64,000 nt of DNA from Eucalyptus grandis (GCF_016545825.1 NC_052618.1:16567561-16631560), one strand, 5' to 3'. Numbered from the stretch's first letter, positions 11,491 through 24,349 are shown. Translations and numbers: made by a program. The notes: generated from the sequence alone by a model not told the origin.

Positions 11491-12032
11491 TGGCGCACGT
11501 CTGATGTGGCGTGGGATTGGTCAGATCTCATCGTCGTCGCGGTAGCTGGCGCTGCCCATGTTCAATGTAATGCGCACGTTGTTTGGGACCTTATCCAGTA
11601 GCATCACACTTTACAGAGCAGGCAAAAACCGTGGGTTTGACCGGGTCAAACTTCGAACGTCGGATCTTCTCGGATACATCCCCCCCTGGAAAAATGCACG
11701 CGAGCGCCAAGTTGTGATAAGGAGAGATATTTATTTTAATGTTTTCTGTTTTGAGACATTAATTTCCCGATACATTTTAATTTTCGTAAAAAAGGACTTG
11801 CGCAGTGGAAATTAGTCAGGATCTGTGAAATACAGGCTAAATCTTGGATTTCCAAAATTGAAATTGGATGAAAAGAAAACGTAAGTGATTTGGTGAAAGC
11901 AGATAGACGTTTGGAAATTGACGGTGAAAATATGTAGATGGACTCTTGGTGAGAAAATAGGGATAGAAATCAAAGTGGATAGTGGATTTGGGATTGCAAA
12001 CATTGCATCATGAAATAGTACTAGAAAAATGA

Positions 12033-12131
12033 TCATTGCAATCTATTTATTCCACAAAAAATGAATGATTTGAAAAAAAAAATTATTACTGCAATCCGTT
12101 TATTTCACAAGAAATAAATGATTTGAAAAAA
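12033..12131 (+). repeat. Imperfect 54-bp tandem duplication
   Basis: Two adjacent units, each with a core like TGCAATC..TTTATT.CACAA followed by AATGATTTGAAAAAA. Confidence 0.75.
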
Positions 12132-12533
12132 AGGAACTCAATGAACAATACTAATCATAACCAAGAGCCAACTATCGGCTCCCAAGGAGCAAACCTAGGA
12201 CACTGTGCCCAAACTTGCGATCTTGACACTTTAACCGAGAATGACATATTTCATATTAAGGTTAAAATTACATGGTATCGGCACAAGATGCAACAAACTC
12301 GAGATGCATAACATATATAAGGCCGAATGACATGAGATTTGTAATACCCTCTTTTTTTTTCAATCCGATTAGAGTTATAAAATGTTGGCTAATCACTAAT
12401 GTTGCATCATCACTACCAAATTTAGGTCGATGACTGGGTGAGGCTTGCTCCGCTAGCCCTTGGTCATAAGGAGAAAATATTATATATAATTTTGATGTCA
12501 CTTCAACAAAATATTAGTCCATTCATCTTGTGG

Positions 12534-12548
12534 CACGTGTCACACGTG
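12534..12548. promoter_or_regulatory. Paired G-boxes (CACGTG x2)
   Basis: CACGTG at 12534-12539 and 12543-12548, followed by a CT-rich tract. The arrangement looks like a plant promoter or leader, just ahead of the short ORF at 12732. Confidence 0.45.
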
Positions 12549-12731
12549 AGCCCACTTATTTGTCACGATCTCTCTCTCCCCTTCCTTTTGACCCCTTTTC
12601 CCTTCTCCAACTCTCTCTCTCCCCCTTCTTTTTGACCCCTTTTCCCTTCTCCAACCTCGAACCCAAGCCATCGCCATTGCCGACCATGGCAAAGGGCGTG
12701 CTTGGAGTCTCCAACAATGAGCTTGCCGCCA

Positions 12732-12908
12732 ATGGATCCCTATCCCTTTGTGCACCTTATGGTGGGGAACCTTGAGCTGAAGATCCCCATCACTGCCAAG
12801 CCCGCCGGCTCTGCCGTCCACCCATTGTCCTCTCCTCGCTTCTACACCAACTTTGATAAATGGATGGGAGATGGTAAGAAAGTTTGCAAAATGGATGGGA
12901 GATGGTAA
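12732..12908 (+). pseudogene. Truncated gene fragment, MDPYPFV... N-terminus, function not identified
   Basis: The ORF from the ATG at 12732 begins MDPYPFVHLMVGNLELKIP and then AKPAGSAVHPLSSPRFYTNF. It looks like the N-terminus of a plant protein of unknown function, and I cannot name the family with confidence. It runs into a 31-base tandem duplication (12858-12919) and stops, so at most it is a 59-residue remnant. A competing ATG at 12686 in another frame opens only a 29-residue ORF. The G-box pair and CT-rich leader upstream fit a truncated gene copy with its promoter. It could also be a non-coding coincidence. Confidence 0.3.
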
Positions 12909-12919
12909 GAAAGTTTGCA
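12858..12919 (+). repeat. 31-bp exact tandem duplication
   Basis: Two exact adjacent units that start AAATGGATGGGAGATGG. They lie at the 3' break of the truncated gene fragment. Confidence 0.9.
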
Positions 12920-13374
12920 GAGCGAGAAAAGCTCAAGACTTTTTGTTTTTGGAGTGATTATTTTTTAACCGTGAATGCATGACATGCCTGTGACACACCC
13001 ACATTGAGAAAATATCAAGTGAGAGCAAGATTTGATGAAAAATACTTCATTAAACCTTTTAAGTTGCATCCCAAAAGATACTAAAGCCGAAAATATGGGG
13101 GCAAAAACAAGAGGGAATAGAAAGAAGCAGGAGAAAGAAGTCAAATTTGTACTTATTTTTTAAAACCCATACCCGTGTGAAGCCCATTGATCCTCATCTT
13201 GGGCCGGGAGAGACCCACCGTTCACCCGACCCGACTTGATTTTCTTCCTCTCATGTTTTCCCGGGAAAACCCTTCTTTCCCTTTCTAGCTTTCTCCGGGA
13301 AAATTTTCCGATCCGTTGCAAACCGTTCATCATCTTCCGTTCTGTAACAGATCTCGACGACCTGCGAGGCTGCG

Positions 13375-15667
13375 ATGGAGATTCGCATCGGAAGAGGCTA
13401 CGCGTGGGCCATCGCCGCCGGATTCATGGCCGCTCTCGCCGCCATTTCCGCCAAGTTCTTCTCCTCTCAGGTGACTCGACCTCATCCCTTCATCTCCGAT
13501 TGCGCGCTTGTTCGTGCGAGCTAATCTATAGTTGTCCCCCGCCGTTCTGCTTCGGCACTCGAGGCTGTGCGATTGTTCCAGCCAATGCAAATCGAAATCT
13601 GGCGCATGTGTTGGACCGTGTCCCTAATGTATCTCCGGCCGAAGCACTCGACGTCGCGTGGCGCGATGTGAGCTGCGGCCGATAGCCGGTGCGCGGCGAT
13701 ACGTCCAATTTTTGGTTGTTTGAGGATTAGCGGGAGCTCTAATTGAGGAAAGCTCCTGCCAATTCTACTACTTCTGTGGAGAGTAGTTGAATAGATTACC
13801 GAGAGGAAAGCTTGGAAGCTATCCGAGCGGCCTGTCGTGGCAATCGGTCGACGCCTGCTCAGTAGCAGAGGAGAGTTTCGAAAGTTGAGGGGACAAGCTT
13901 AGGAAATTCGTGCAAAATCTCAGTTTATGAGATGGGGATGCGGACAGAGATTCTTGGTGAAATTTAAAAGAAGATAGCATAGGAAATAGGAAACGCGCCG
14001 AACGCCTAGGCCAGGCGGGGCGGGGTTGGGGCATCCGGAGAACTCTGACTGGATATTTAGAAGGGATTACTATTGTACAAGCATCTTCTCGAATGTGAGC
14101 TTCGCAGACTGGGTTGTTATCTGTCAGGTTTATATCTTCCCTGGGACGAAGAAGAATAGCAAAGAGAGAGAAAACAGAGAACGATTATTTACTGTTGCTC
14201 TTCTTTTCCCCAGTGGGTAAGTGCATCTGTTATTCGTGGTGTCATTAGCTGCGGATGTCAGCATTTCCTAGTCAACTCAGTCTGAGATCTGGTGCTTTTG
14301 CAGTGAACTAGTTAAGTCCTACCATGAATGGAGTTCGTTTGGTTGTATCTACCTTAAACGTTAAATCGTCATTCCCTGGCACAATTATGTGAAAAGAATT
14401 AGACGTTTGATTCTCTTTGCGAGAAAAATGTTTCAATGTCTGAGTCCAGTTAATTAGATTCCTTGGACTTGACGATGAGTGGTCACTGCACTGCACTAAA
14501 GCCTGTTATTTGACAGGAATCTTTTCCTCATGCTCCTCCTTTTCCTCCATTTCTTTTGACTGTAGGAGCAGATTGTTTAAAGATATCTTTCATGTGTTTA
14601 CTGATTGTCTAAGATGCACAGTTAAGCATATATTCTGTCATGATACATCATTGATGAATTTTCCCAGTAACTGTTGCCATTAGATGGGTGTTGTTAATAA
14701 ATTGTGCAGTTCATGAACTCGGACATATTTTTCCTGGACTAACACCCAGACATCTGAATTTGTTAACAGGTCATTAAGTATGGTTTTGTCATACTGTTCA
14801 ATGTTACAATGTGGGGATGTTATGTCAACAGCCTAAAGAGTCTCGTCTCTTCAAGCCACAGTTACGAACTTTGCGACAAATTTCCTCACTTCTGGATTAG
14901 CTGGGTTCTTTTTGTTTGATGAGTCATTGAGATACCAGGTACTTTGATTAACTATTTTCCTGCCCTGTTCCGCAAAGTTATATACTTCAAGGTTTGATTT
15001 TTTATTGTGTTTAAAATAAGAGGCAAGCTCTTATTGTTACAGCGGGAGCTGTCAAAAAGTAATTTTCACTGATACAAGTAATATCATGACTGCATTTAGT
15101 TCCCTCGAGAGATAAATTCTCTCTATGGAATCGGAACTGGTAATCTTGAAAGTGGCAAATAGGCCAAAAGTTGGGAGTCAAGTTATGCAATAGACAACTT
15201 CTGAGTTTATCATCTCATGAATGCATTGAGGGTAATTATGCCCTCATAAATGGGGAATACTAAAAGGGAGGAGGGTTTTATATTTCAGATGAAAACTTCT
15301 GAGATCAATGTGGTTGCCAAGGAAAAGAGCTAGTTCACTTCATGCAAACCTGTTGTTCAGGGATTCTTGGCGTAGTCTCCACCTTGCGATAAAAGGTGTC
15401 AAGTACTTCCTAGTTCCTGATAATGACTTGAGTTTTAGGTTTAATCATTGCTATCTTGACTCACATTATGGTTGTGATATGGTTGTGAAATTGGGATTAA
15501 AAGGATGCAGTGATTCGAGATTCTCAGTCCACTTAGTCTATGAATGCAGATTTCACAAAATTCACATGAAGTCCCGTTCTTAGTGGTTTGCAGGTGCACT
15601 TTTCATAGTGATTGGTGTGCTAATTCTCAGCAAATCAAGTATTGAGAAGAAAACTAGAGTTGATTGA
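13375..15667 (+). CDS. TMEM234: TMEM234 homologue (small DMT-like membrane protein), three exons, frameshift in exon 2
   Basis: Exons at 13375-13470, 14770-14938 and 15584-15667, with GT-AG introns of 1299 and 645 bases. Exon 1 encodes MEIRIGRGYAWAIAAGFMA then ALAAISAKFFSSQ. Exon 2 encodes VIKYGFVILFNVTMWGCYVN, then QATVTNFATNFLTSGLAG and FFLFDESLRYQ. Exon 3 encodes WFAGALFIVIGVLILSKSS and ends KKTRVD-stop. The total would be about 116 residues with four hydrophobic segments, the normal size of the TMEM234 (UPF0546) family. That family is distantly related to EamA/drug-metabolite transporters; its substrate is unknown. Exon 2 is 169 bases where 171 are needed. After LKS the expected LSSL needs two more bases, and one TC unit of a CTCTC run near 14845 appears lost. 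This breaks the frame. Because the rest is well conserved, a sequencing error is a real alternative to gene loss. Confidence 0.8.
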
Positions 15668-16133
15668 AAGTTCTCAGTTTATGAGAGATACCATACGCCA
15701 TGCTTGAAGGTTGCCCCCTTTTGCTACTGGCAACAGTTGCTCTGCTGCTCTGGTTTATGCTTTTCTTTCCCTTCTCCCTTTTAAGTGCCCGAACTGCCTG
15801 TTCTCATTTATCTTTTGTGGATTTGCAGATGACTTAGTAGAGATCAGAAGTTCCATTTTTGTGCCACTCTCAAGGAAAGGAGAAAATGAAGTTGAGAATT
15901 GAGGATATAAAGGGTGTTTCCTTCCTGGCCGGTGATTCCGTGGGAACGATCACTACTTGTCGTGACTGGCAGCACCAAGGATGCTATGTTGTTAATGCCA
16001 GGATTGCTATGTTACTGTCAATGGTGACTGTACAATATAGCTACAAGGCAAGCTGCAAAGAAGACAGATTTGTGTTTAGAGATGGGATCCTATCCTACCT
16101 TTTCACCATGCCAAACGAGTAGGCTAAAACATT
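15668..16133 (+). other. Presumed 3' UTR / downstream region of the TMEM234 homologue
   Basis: Follows the stop codon directly. ORFs here (for example 15859-16122) show no recognised similarity. Confidence 0.35.
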
Positions 16134-19100
16134 GGTAAGTGAACCCTAATTTAGGCGCTCTCGAAAGGCTGAATGTGTCGTGCGCGCTTCGTGAGCGTGA
16201 AGCTAAAAGATCATCTTTACATTGATATAACTCAAGGCCTTGATGTGAGCTTATGCCGACATGTGGTATAATTTTATTTTATTTTTTTTTTAAATGCGGA
16301 GGATTTAATGGACATCGGGCATTACTGGGGCAAGGTCGTCCTCTAACTTACCCCGAACTGCTCTTTCTTTAACACCGTCCATTCTTTTTGCTCTTTATTA
16401 ATTTATATAATATAAAAAAATGATTTTATTGTCTAATTGAAATTTAATCGAGAAAAGATCCTTTTTTTCAATTTCTGCTTTGACAAAAGAGAAATGCGCT
16501 AGTTGGATCTTTCAATTACTTTGCCGAAAAGGTAGTTACGTTATAGCGTGTGGTACTCATTGCAATAATTGGATAACGAAAATATATCCATGGGTGTGGC
16601 TCTATAGATGAAATCATGCTGTTCAATTGTTATTGTGGTAAAGGAAATAATACCTTTTCCTCGGAAAACTCGGTTAAATGTGTGATTTGAAACATGACAA
16701 TGTGTGGTGAAAATAATAGCTTTTTTCATCACCAACCTAAACTCAAAATTCATAAAATCAATTTGGCGAAAAGATTGGGAAATTGTTAAACTGTACAACT
16801 TTTTGGGTCCAATTGCCGCAATAAATAATTATTCCACCATTTAGATGACACCTATATGCCCTTTAATAAACATTGCAAATTCAGTAATTTTGATGTCGTA
16901 TTAGCGAAAGCATGATATTCAGCTTTTGTGCTAGATGGAGCGACGATGGTCTATCTATTTGTTGTTATGCTATAAGGTATGTGAGATACTTAGAAAGAAA
17001 TAGTAGCCTCTAATGAAGTGATAACCAAGAGGATCTCCTGATTAATCGGCATAGTCCTTTTAGTTAAAAAGATTGAACCAAAAAATGATCTCCACTCAAT
17101 CCATTGAAAGTAGGTGAATCACTCACTTCAATGGAAGAACCGAGGTCTCCTTACTAATCAGCGTTTAAATATTATTATTATTATTATTATTTTGTACATG
17201 AATAATGGTTAAGGGACTTTTTGCTGGGGAATACACTCAAATCCATTAAATTGCCAACCATTGAATTACCAATTTTTATCCATATGCTTTCCTATTTGTT
17301 TTTTTGGTAACCAAGGACTCCACCACGGGCCTCCCGTGCCCGGACTCCTATTTGTTGATCGTCAATTAATACATTCTTTTGTTTTATCAATTGATAGACA
17401 TAGTTACATGTTTGATGTTGCGTAGGGAGAATGCTAAATCATAAAGATGAGACAAAACACAGGTTTTGCCTTAAATTTATTCGATCTTGTGTAGGGGCAA
17501 GCTGGAAATCTTAGAGCTAAACTTAAATAGCTCAAGCTCGTGCTCCACTTGAAATAAGTCGAGGCAATCAATCGTCTAGCCCAATTTGAATTATTTGCGA
17601 GTAATTTGATGCAGTTTGCACCAAAATTATTGGGTCCTCATCGTGACAGAGAGAAAGAATGAATTAACCTTAAGCTTGAGTTTATTTTGTAGACCTCAGT
17701 AGAAATTGCACGGACAATGTCTTCTTAATGACCAAGATGGAACAAATTATTCATAATTCAAGATGATAATTGAACTACATCATACTAATGTATTAGGTCA
17801 GTATATATTGCGCCTGTTCATCTGGGCGTGAAAATTTCAATGTTAATATCAAATTGCCATATGCTTCAGAAATTTTAATTTCAACGATCTTCTAATACAC
17901 ACATTGTCTTTCATATTAACTCTAGCTTTACAACATTCCACAACTATACATATGTATATCACGTTGACTCGATTGTCACTCGCTGCATTACCTTATCACC
18001 CAATTCTAAGAGTATTATAGAATACTCGGAAAAACCCTAGGATTTCGGTAGTTAGTCGAGGGTTGCTTATTCATGGATTGATCACGGTTATTCGTACAGA
18101 AACCCTCAAGATCATGTCACCTTCTCGGACCGTGACACTGGTCTATGACTTTCTTTCATGTTAAAAGTGAGGAAGGCGATGATTGTTGTTATTTAAATAG
18201 TTTTAGGATATAAATGACTCAATCGACTTTTTAGGGACAAAAAGTTGAATACCCATCCAAGTTTATCGTTTGTATAAACTCCTCATCCATCACGATCAAT
18301 AATTTCTTCTGACGACCGCTTTATTATGCTTTGCCGGACTAGTATGCGCATCTTCCTTTCTCTTTGGGCAATATAATCCAATTTCCATTTTTCATGACGA
18401 TCTGAATCGCGTCCTCAAATGTCCATTCCCATGAAGTACTTTCTCATGAAAATCTAATATCATCACTGAGGATATTAATTTTCATATAGACTAAAGGGAA
18501 AAAGGTACATTATATATGTGCATTACTAATACTCATCAATCTGCTTCTTCACAATCCATTTATAGCATATGACTTTAGCTAGCTACATGTTGAGTCCTTG
18601 CTCAGGAGCACGATGTAATTAATATTAAATTTATCCATAAATTTATTAAATAATTAGGCAAAAGTAAATTGCTTGCTTAGGATCGATTGATTTGTGCTAT
18701 AGGCTTTTTATTGGCTTGGCAGTCGTTGGGCCACCAAACTTATGATCGAGTTCAATTCGATTGATCTGTGTGCCTTGTTTTGACATGAAGAAATATTTTA
18801 CAAGGTCATCTTTCATGAGAATACACGAGCTCCAGATTATTAAAGGAGCGTGAAGTACTCTTATATGCTTGACTAGCTATACTTCCATTAATTTGCAAAT
18901 TGCATTAACGGTTGTTTTATTATTTTAATTAACTGCTATCTAGTTGCTTACGTGGATACCATCTCAAAGTATATATTCCGTGAAATATATGTTCCCTTTA
19001 ATTTGGGTTTTTCAAGTTCTATTCTATCTACCGGGTCAGCAAATACGTTTTTGAAGAGTTAAAAGTGTACCATCCCAAATCGTAAGTGAGTTTCATGTTG

Positions 19101-19384
19101 CTTTTTTGTTTGAATAATTTTTAATAATATTTTATTTAATCTTTTATCTTTTTTTTTTCTCTCCTTCCTTCCTTCTTCATTTTGTTGATGGTCATAAAGA
19201 AAAAGAAATAATAATAATAATTTGTAAAATTATTTAAGAATTATCTAAGTCAGCATCGATGATGTTATGTAAACCAACCGACGTCCACATGAGTAATATC
19301 GGGTCAAAATTAGTTGGAATGACTAAATTGGCATTAGATCATAAGACTTATGACTAAATTAGTACAAATGTAATATGTTTAGTG
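16134..19384. other. AT-rich intergenic spacer
   Basis: No gene, RNA or complete element recognised. It contains a short (ATT)n run near 17168-17190 and several poly-T tracts. Confidence 0.5.
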
Positions 19385-19727
19385 ATGGGAGAACAATAAC
19401 AATTCGAATAACATCGAATCAACGCAGCGGAATAAAATAATCTCACATCTTGTGTAAACCTAATATGAATCGATATAGTAGAGTAAAATAAATACCAAGC
19501 ACGCGAACACAAGATAATTTTTTACGTGGAAAACCTCATTTGTGAGGAGATCAAAAACCATGGGACCAGAGTCCACTAGAAATTCTTCACTATCAACAAA
19601 ATTGGGTAAACAATGTTCTTCTCTAGCAAATACTAGAGGTACATAGTAGCAAATACCTCAAGAACATAATTCTTGGCAATACACATACACTTTACAAGAG
19701 ATCAATGATAAATCTGACCAAAAACGC
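19385..19727. mobile_element. Probable LTR-retrotransposon remnant at the 5' edge of copy B
   Basis: The stretch around TTTTTTACGTGGAAAACC and CCATGGGACCAGAGTCCAC has the look of Copia LTRs seen in many plants. It ends abruptly where resistance-gene homology begins at about 19728. No terminal motif pair or target-site duplication was found, so the family is uncertain. Confidence 0.35.
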
Positions 19728-20445
19728 AGGTGATTAGTGCTTCTGTGACCTTGTGTCTAGATCTTTGCTTCATAGAGTAAGTGATGTCGAATCGAGCTTC
19801 TCGATGCATGACCTGGTCAATGACTTAGCAAGATATGTAGCTAGTCGATCTTTTTTTAGCTTGGACGGAGGCAATGCACACAACGTGTCCTCAAGCACTC
19901 GCCATTTGTCATTTGTAAGAACTCACTATGATGTCGCTTCTAGATTCAGAGTGCTAGCCGGGGCAACGAATTTGCGTACGCTCCTGCCGCTGAACATGGG
20001 TCATGTAAGATTTTACGAGTACAATTTGTTGACTGATGAGGTACTGCATGTTCTGTTGCCGACCTTGAGACGGTTAAGGGTGCTATCTTTGTCTCATTAT
20101 TGGAAAATCTCAACGTTGCCCGGTTCAATTGGATGTTTGAAGCATCTGTGCTATTTGAATCTCTCCCATAATGATAGTCTAATCAGATTGCCTGATTCAA
20201 TTACAGCTCTATACAACTTGCAAACCTTAATTCTTGCTTACTGTGGGTCTCTCATTGAGTTACCGAGCAACATTGGCAGCCTAACATGTCTGCGTCATCT
20301 TGATATAAGGTGGACATCCCTGAAGAGAATGCCGTTGGGGATGAACATACCGAAGGATTTACGGACATTAACTAATTTCGTGGTGGCCGAAAACGGTGGT
20401 ACCAGGGTTAGGGAGCTAGGGGAGCTAAGGGATCTTATGCGTACA
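19728..20445 (+). pseudogene. CC-NB-LRR resistance gene copy B, 5' remaining part (end of NB to mid LRR)
   Basis: Open frame that reads FCDLVSRSLLHRVSDVESSF, then MHDLVNDLARYVAS, then LRRs (VLSLSHYWKIS, LNLSHNDSLIRLPDS, LQTLILAYCGSLIELPSN). Homology to copy A starts at the equivalent of about 3720, so the CC domain, P-loop and most of the NB domain are missing. The segment itself has no frameshift and preserves the MHD motif that copy A has altered. It is cut at 20445 by the Copia insertion, which leaves target duplication CTCTC on both sides. The rest of the gene resumes at 30493. Confidence 0.9.
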
Positions 20446-20450
20446 CTCTC

Positions 20451-20829
20451 TGTTGGGAATATCGGATTCCCAAAAACCGGATTCGACACTAAATCGAATC
20501 CCTAAAACGAATGCGGAAGACGAGCCCATGAATAACATGTATCACCGATCGAAAGTTACACTACATAATCGAGCGTACCTTATTATCCACAGATTAAACA
20601 CCGATGTTGAAATTCGAGGAAGAATCTGATCCCGATTTACCAAGGAGCCTACTGTTGGTTCAAAGGGGAGAGAAACTTACGTTGGTTTTGGGAGAGGGAA
20701 AAAAAAGTGTACGTACGTCCAAAAGGTGCGTTTTCTTTTTCTTTTCTCCCCTTAAATACGTCTTCTCCAAAAGACGTGTCCCTTCAGCAAAAGACGCCCC
20801 CCAAAAGTTACAACTCTTCAACGTATCCC
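20451..20829 (-). repeat. Copia 3' LTR, shortened
   Basis: Closely matches 30009-30390. Similarity stops after CAACGTATCCC (about 20829), so about 95 bases of U3 present in the other LTR are missing or replaced here. No polypurine tract is visible at the edge, so a deletion or rearrangement is likely. Confidence 0.85.
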
Positions 20830-21340
20830 CATACATCTATTAGGAATATATAGCAGCTCATAATGGGCATCACACTCTGAGTAGATTTAGTATGCAGTAC
20901 CATAGATCAATCGATCACATTTATATCTCTCTTGATCTTTTTTAAACAATGATATATATATTGTATTCATGATTATGATTATCCCAAAGACAGCCATAAT
21001 TGGTTAACCAGTGAATACAAAATTACAATGTGATTCTCCAAATTCGATCTTCCTCTTTCCTTCAAACTCTCAATTTCAGTTCAGTTTGCTTTTCTAGAAA
21101 TGTCCCATTAGATCGAATCAACTCATGACCATTGGCAACATCCTAAGATAGCAAACACTAAATAGAAATCTTGAGAATAAGCAAAAGTCATGAGAGCACT
21201 AAAATTGAGGAACTCTTTTCCTCAAGAGTCTCACACGACATAAAAGTTGAGGTCAAACTTTTGCCACTCTTATTGGTCGTTTCATGCATACGTAGTATGA
21301 AATACATATTATGGTATTAACTCCTTTCCCATGGAGCATA
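20830..21340. other. Copia 3' non-coding region, part 1
   Basis: AT-rich, no ORF of note. It continues on the other side of the solo LTR at 24350. Confidence 0.5.
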
Positions 21341-24300
21341 TGTGGCACCCGAGAATTTCGCAAACCATGATGTGCGACGACAATGACTGATCAATAAAAG
21401 TATCGACGAATGGTATCATTAGTATTTTGCATGAGCATTGTTTGATTCCATCAACGGACCAATATCTTATGTTTATTAAGGGTCCGATCGTTGAATAGAC
21501 TATCGATATATATTCCTTTTGATGACTCGACACAATTATACCACTTGAGTGCACATGAGATAAGAAAAGAAATTGAAACACCGTGCAATCTCGTTCTTCT
21601 TCTATACAAGAATCTGAGTCATGAATAAGCACACTTGATAAATTATTGAACCACCAAGACCATGGGACCAAGAATGATCCATATTTGTGCAAGTTTAAGG
21701 ATAAGTTTTTCTTTAATTGGGCCTTGTTATTGAAGGACCGCACGTCCACTAATCTACTAGCCCAAAACAATTCGAAGACCCCTTAATCGTCGACATTTAA
21801 GTCAACTAATTGGAAGAGATGTTGACTGAAGCTTGGCTGGATGATGCCACGTTGCTGGCGTATGGATAGCCAGCGAAATGCACGGGGAGGCCTGCTGAAG
21901 ACACGTCCATTCCAGCTGTCCGTTTCCCTTGCAACCATCGAAACATGCATCTCTTTTGTTTAACTGGTTTTAGCAAAACCAGTGGTCTTGTGCTCGTGAA
22001 AGTGGGTAATCGAGAGAGTGAACGAGAAAGGTAGCGAGTGAGCAGCGAGAGAGTGAGTCGGCAAGGGAAGGAAGGAAATTAGTCCCTGCCGTGCGTGCGC
22101 GTTACCGCCGTCAACGAGCCGTGCACTCCTCACCATCTCACCACACGCCATGGAATCGTAGGACATCGAAGCAAGTGAAAGTCCATGAATCTATATAATG
22201 TGATGCTGTTATTGTCCAGTATGGTGCAATATACTTGGAAACAATTGAGTTCTGAAAGTAGAATGTTAAATTGTGGGTAATCGAAGTAGAGCGGGACCAT
22301 GAGATTAAGGAATTACTTTGGTTTTGTGTACATTTTGATCCTGTTGATTTGTTGATGAAAGACCGACTTTTAGTAGACTTGTGGAAGTAGGATAGTTACG
22401 GTGGAAGTGGGATTTTATGGGATTCGCTTAATCCAGTGCAATTTCATGTGTAACCTTGTAACTTTGTGAAATGTTATGAAGAGTTCTAATATGAACTTGA
22501 TCCCGATTTCTTCACGGAAGTTGTGAGGAATTGCATGAGCTAGAATATATATTTTTAGCAGAACTTCTCGGAATCAATACAATGGCTTAAACCTCTTTTA
22601 ATATGCAATGCTTTCTGTTGAATTCTATTCTGTGATAAAAGAAACTTGAACTGAGTTGTGTGAACTACTACTCATTATACATAACGAATCTGGCTTAGTG
22701 TCCTTAATGAAACATTTTCCTCTAGATCTCAATTATAATGTGTTAAAATTTCAGAATTTTTCATGGTCATTTGCTGGTTATTTCGAAATCTCTACTGAAA
22801 GCGTGCATTCTGGCCTTTACACTGTTTTGCTATGAAACTGTTCATTTTGTTCTACGAGTCATTGTATCTTGAGTTGTTTTTCACTTGATAGATGCATTGA
22901 CATTCAGCATATCACCTGACATTGGAAAATTTGATAAAGTCTTATAGATCCATGGAATCCTTGACGTCATTGCATCAAAATGTATTTTTGTAATGAGATG
23001 TATATTATGATGTGGATGTTACCGTCGGAGGTGTGAGCTGACGATGCCCTGGGAGTGTCGGGATGCCCAAGGGTCAAGTGAGTCGACGCCGTTGGATGCC
23101 CGAAGGTTTGTGTCGGAGGGTCCTCGGGAGTTTCGGGATGCCCGGTTGTAGGGATTGTACGTAAATCTGGAGGGAAGGGGCAACCATTTTCATGGCGAGC
23201 CCTGGATATACCTCATGATGCCAGGTGGGGTGCGAGATGTCCAGGGGTGTGACGGAACACGCTCTAGATGCCCGGAGGTTTGTGCCGAAGGGTCTCGTGA
23301 TGCCAAGTTGGGTGCAAAAGCCCAGAGGGATGCAAACACTGGTCCCTGGGGAATGAAACCTTTCTTTGAATGCTAAAATCTGGTACATTAAAGGAGTGCA
23401 TGTGTGTGCATGTGGCATGATATGAGAATTTGTCTATGAAATTGAGTTGGCTTCATCTGGTACTGAAAATGCGTTCGTTATGGCATTGAATTGTTTTTTA
23501 TGAATGTGGTGCAGGTAAAATAAACCCTTGATGGCATGCATATATATATATATAAATGATAAGTGTGTTTTGCATGCATCTGGATAGTTAGAGTTTCTAC
23601 ATAATATAGTGTAATGGATCTTTTATTGCTGAGTGGTTGTACTCACCCTTCTTGGAGACTAACATTTCAAACTAAAAGAAAAATGCCGTTGCTGCCTGCG
23701 ACTCCTGGTATGTTTTATGGACTCCTGATTGACCTACAGTGGGAGTGGTTAGAGCACCGTCATCATGGGGTGCACGGGTTGGTATTCGAGCGCGTAAGGA
23801 TTTTGCTAACTTTTGAGGTAGGCCTCTCTGCCAGGCCTATTCACCAGGAGTACATATCAGTTCTTGTCCGTATGGATGGCCACCTTCTGAGGGTGCTGCC
23901 ACCACCACCGGCCAACGAACCTGACTGGATATGACCTAGAGTCGAGGGTAGTAGGAGATGCATTTTTGGGACGCCGACACATGGGTGATGGACGGATGCA
24001 AATGATATCCAAGGATAGAAGTTGGTTTTCTTTTGGGTAATCGCCAGGCACAAAAAGACCTCAGCGTTTTGTTGTACCAACTATCATAGTCCATCCCTTA
24101 TATAAATAAAAGTGTTCGGCCTAAATTATGAAAGTTTTAGTATGGTGTGCATCACTTTATATTTTGATGAAGGGTAATCGAATCATGCTTTCGCCATATT
24201 ATTTGCGCAGGGACCGGTAAAGAAAGCAAATGAAAACCCCAAGATATTATAAGTTATGTTAAAATTTCTTTGGTCTCAAAGTAGTATGCTGCAAGAGAAT

Positions 24301-24349
24301 GTAACTGTGGCGACCTTAACGGATCGGGGGCCGTTTCGGGGGTGCCACA
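21341..24349 (+). mobile_element. Solo LTR of a Gypsy element (Del/Tekay-like), nested in the Copia element
   Basis: Begins TGTGGCACCC and ends GGGTGCCACA, perfect 10-base inverted termini with TG..CA ends. Five-base flanks are GCATA (21336-21340) and GCGTA (24350-24354), a target duplication with one change. A TATA box (TATATAAATA) at 24099 lies 250 bases before the end, as expected for U3 then R-U5 in plus orientation. There is no second LTR or coding region. The 3 kb length and the terminal sequence suggest chromovirus Del/Tekay LTRs; that lineage call is inference. Diverged GATGCCC-rich repeats lie at 23040-23340. Confidence 0.75.

Larger units (their letters stand above)
11040..12530. 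other. Intergenic region between bZIP promoter and CT-rich block
   Basis: Apart from the palindrome at 11483 and a degenerate direct repeat at 12033-12131, I see no gene. Short ORFs here have no recognisable similarity. Confidence 0.5.

Noticed and set aside
23155..23418. ORFs on both strands in the GATGCCC-rich region
   Set aside because: They are within the solo LTR and derive from diverged internal repeats.
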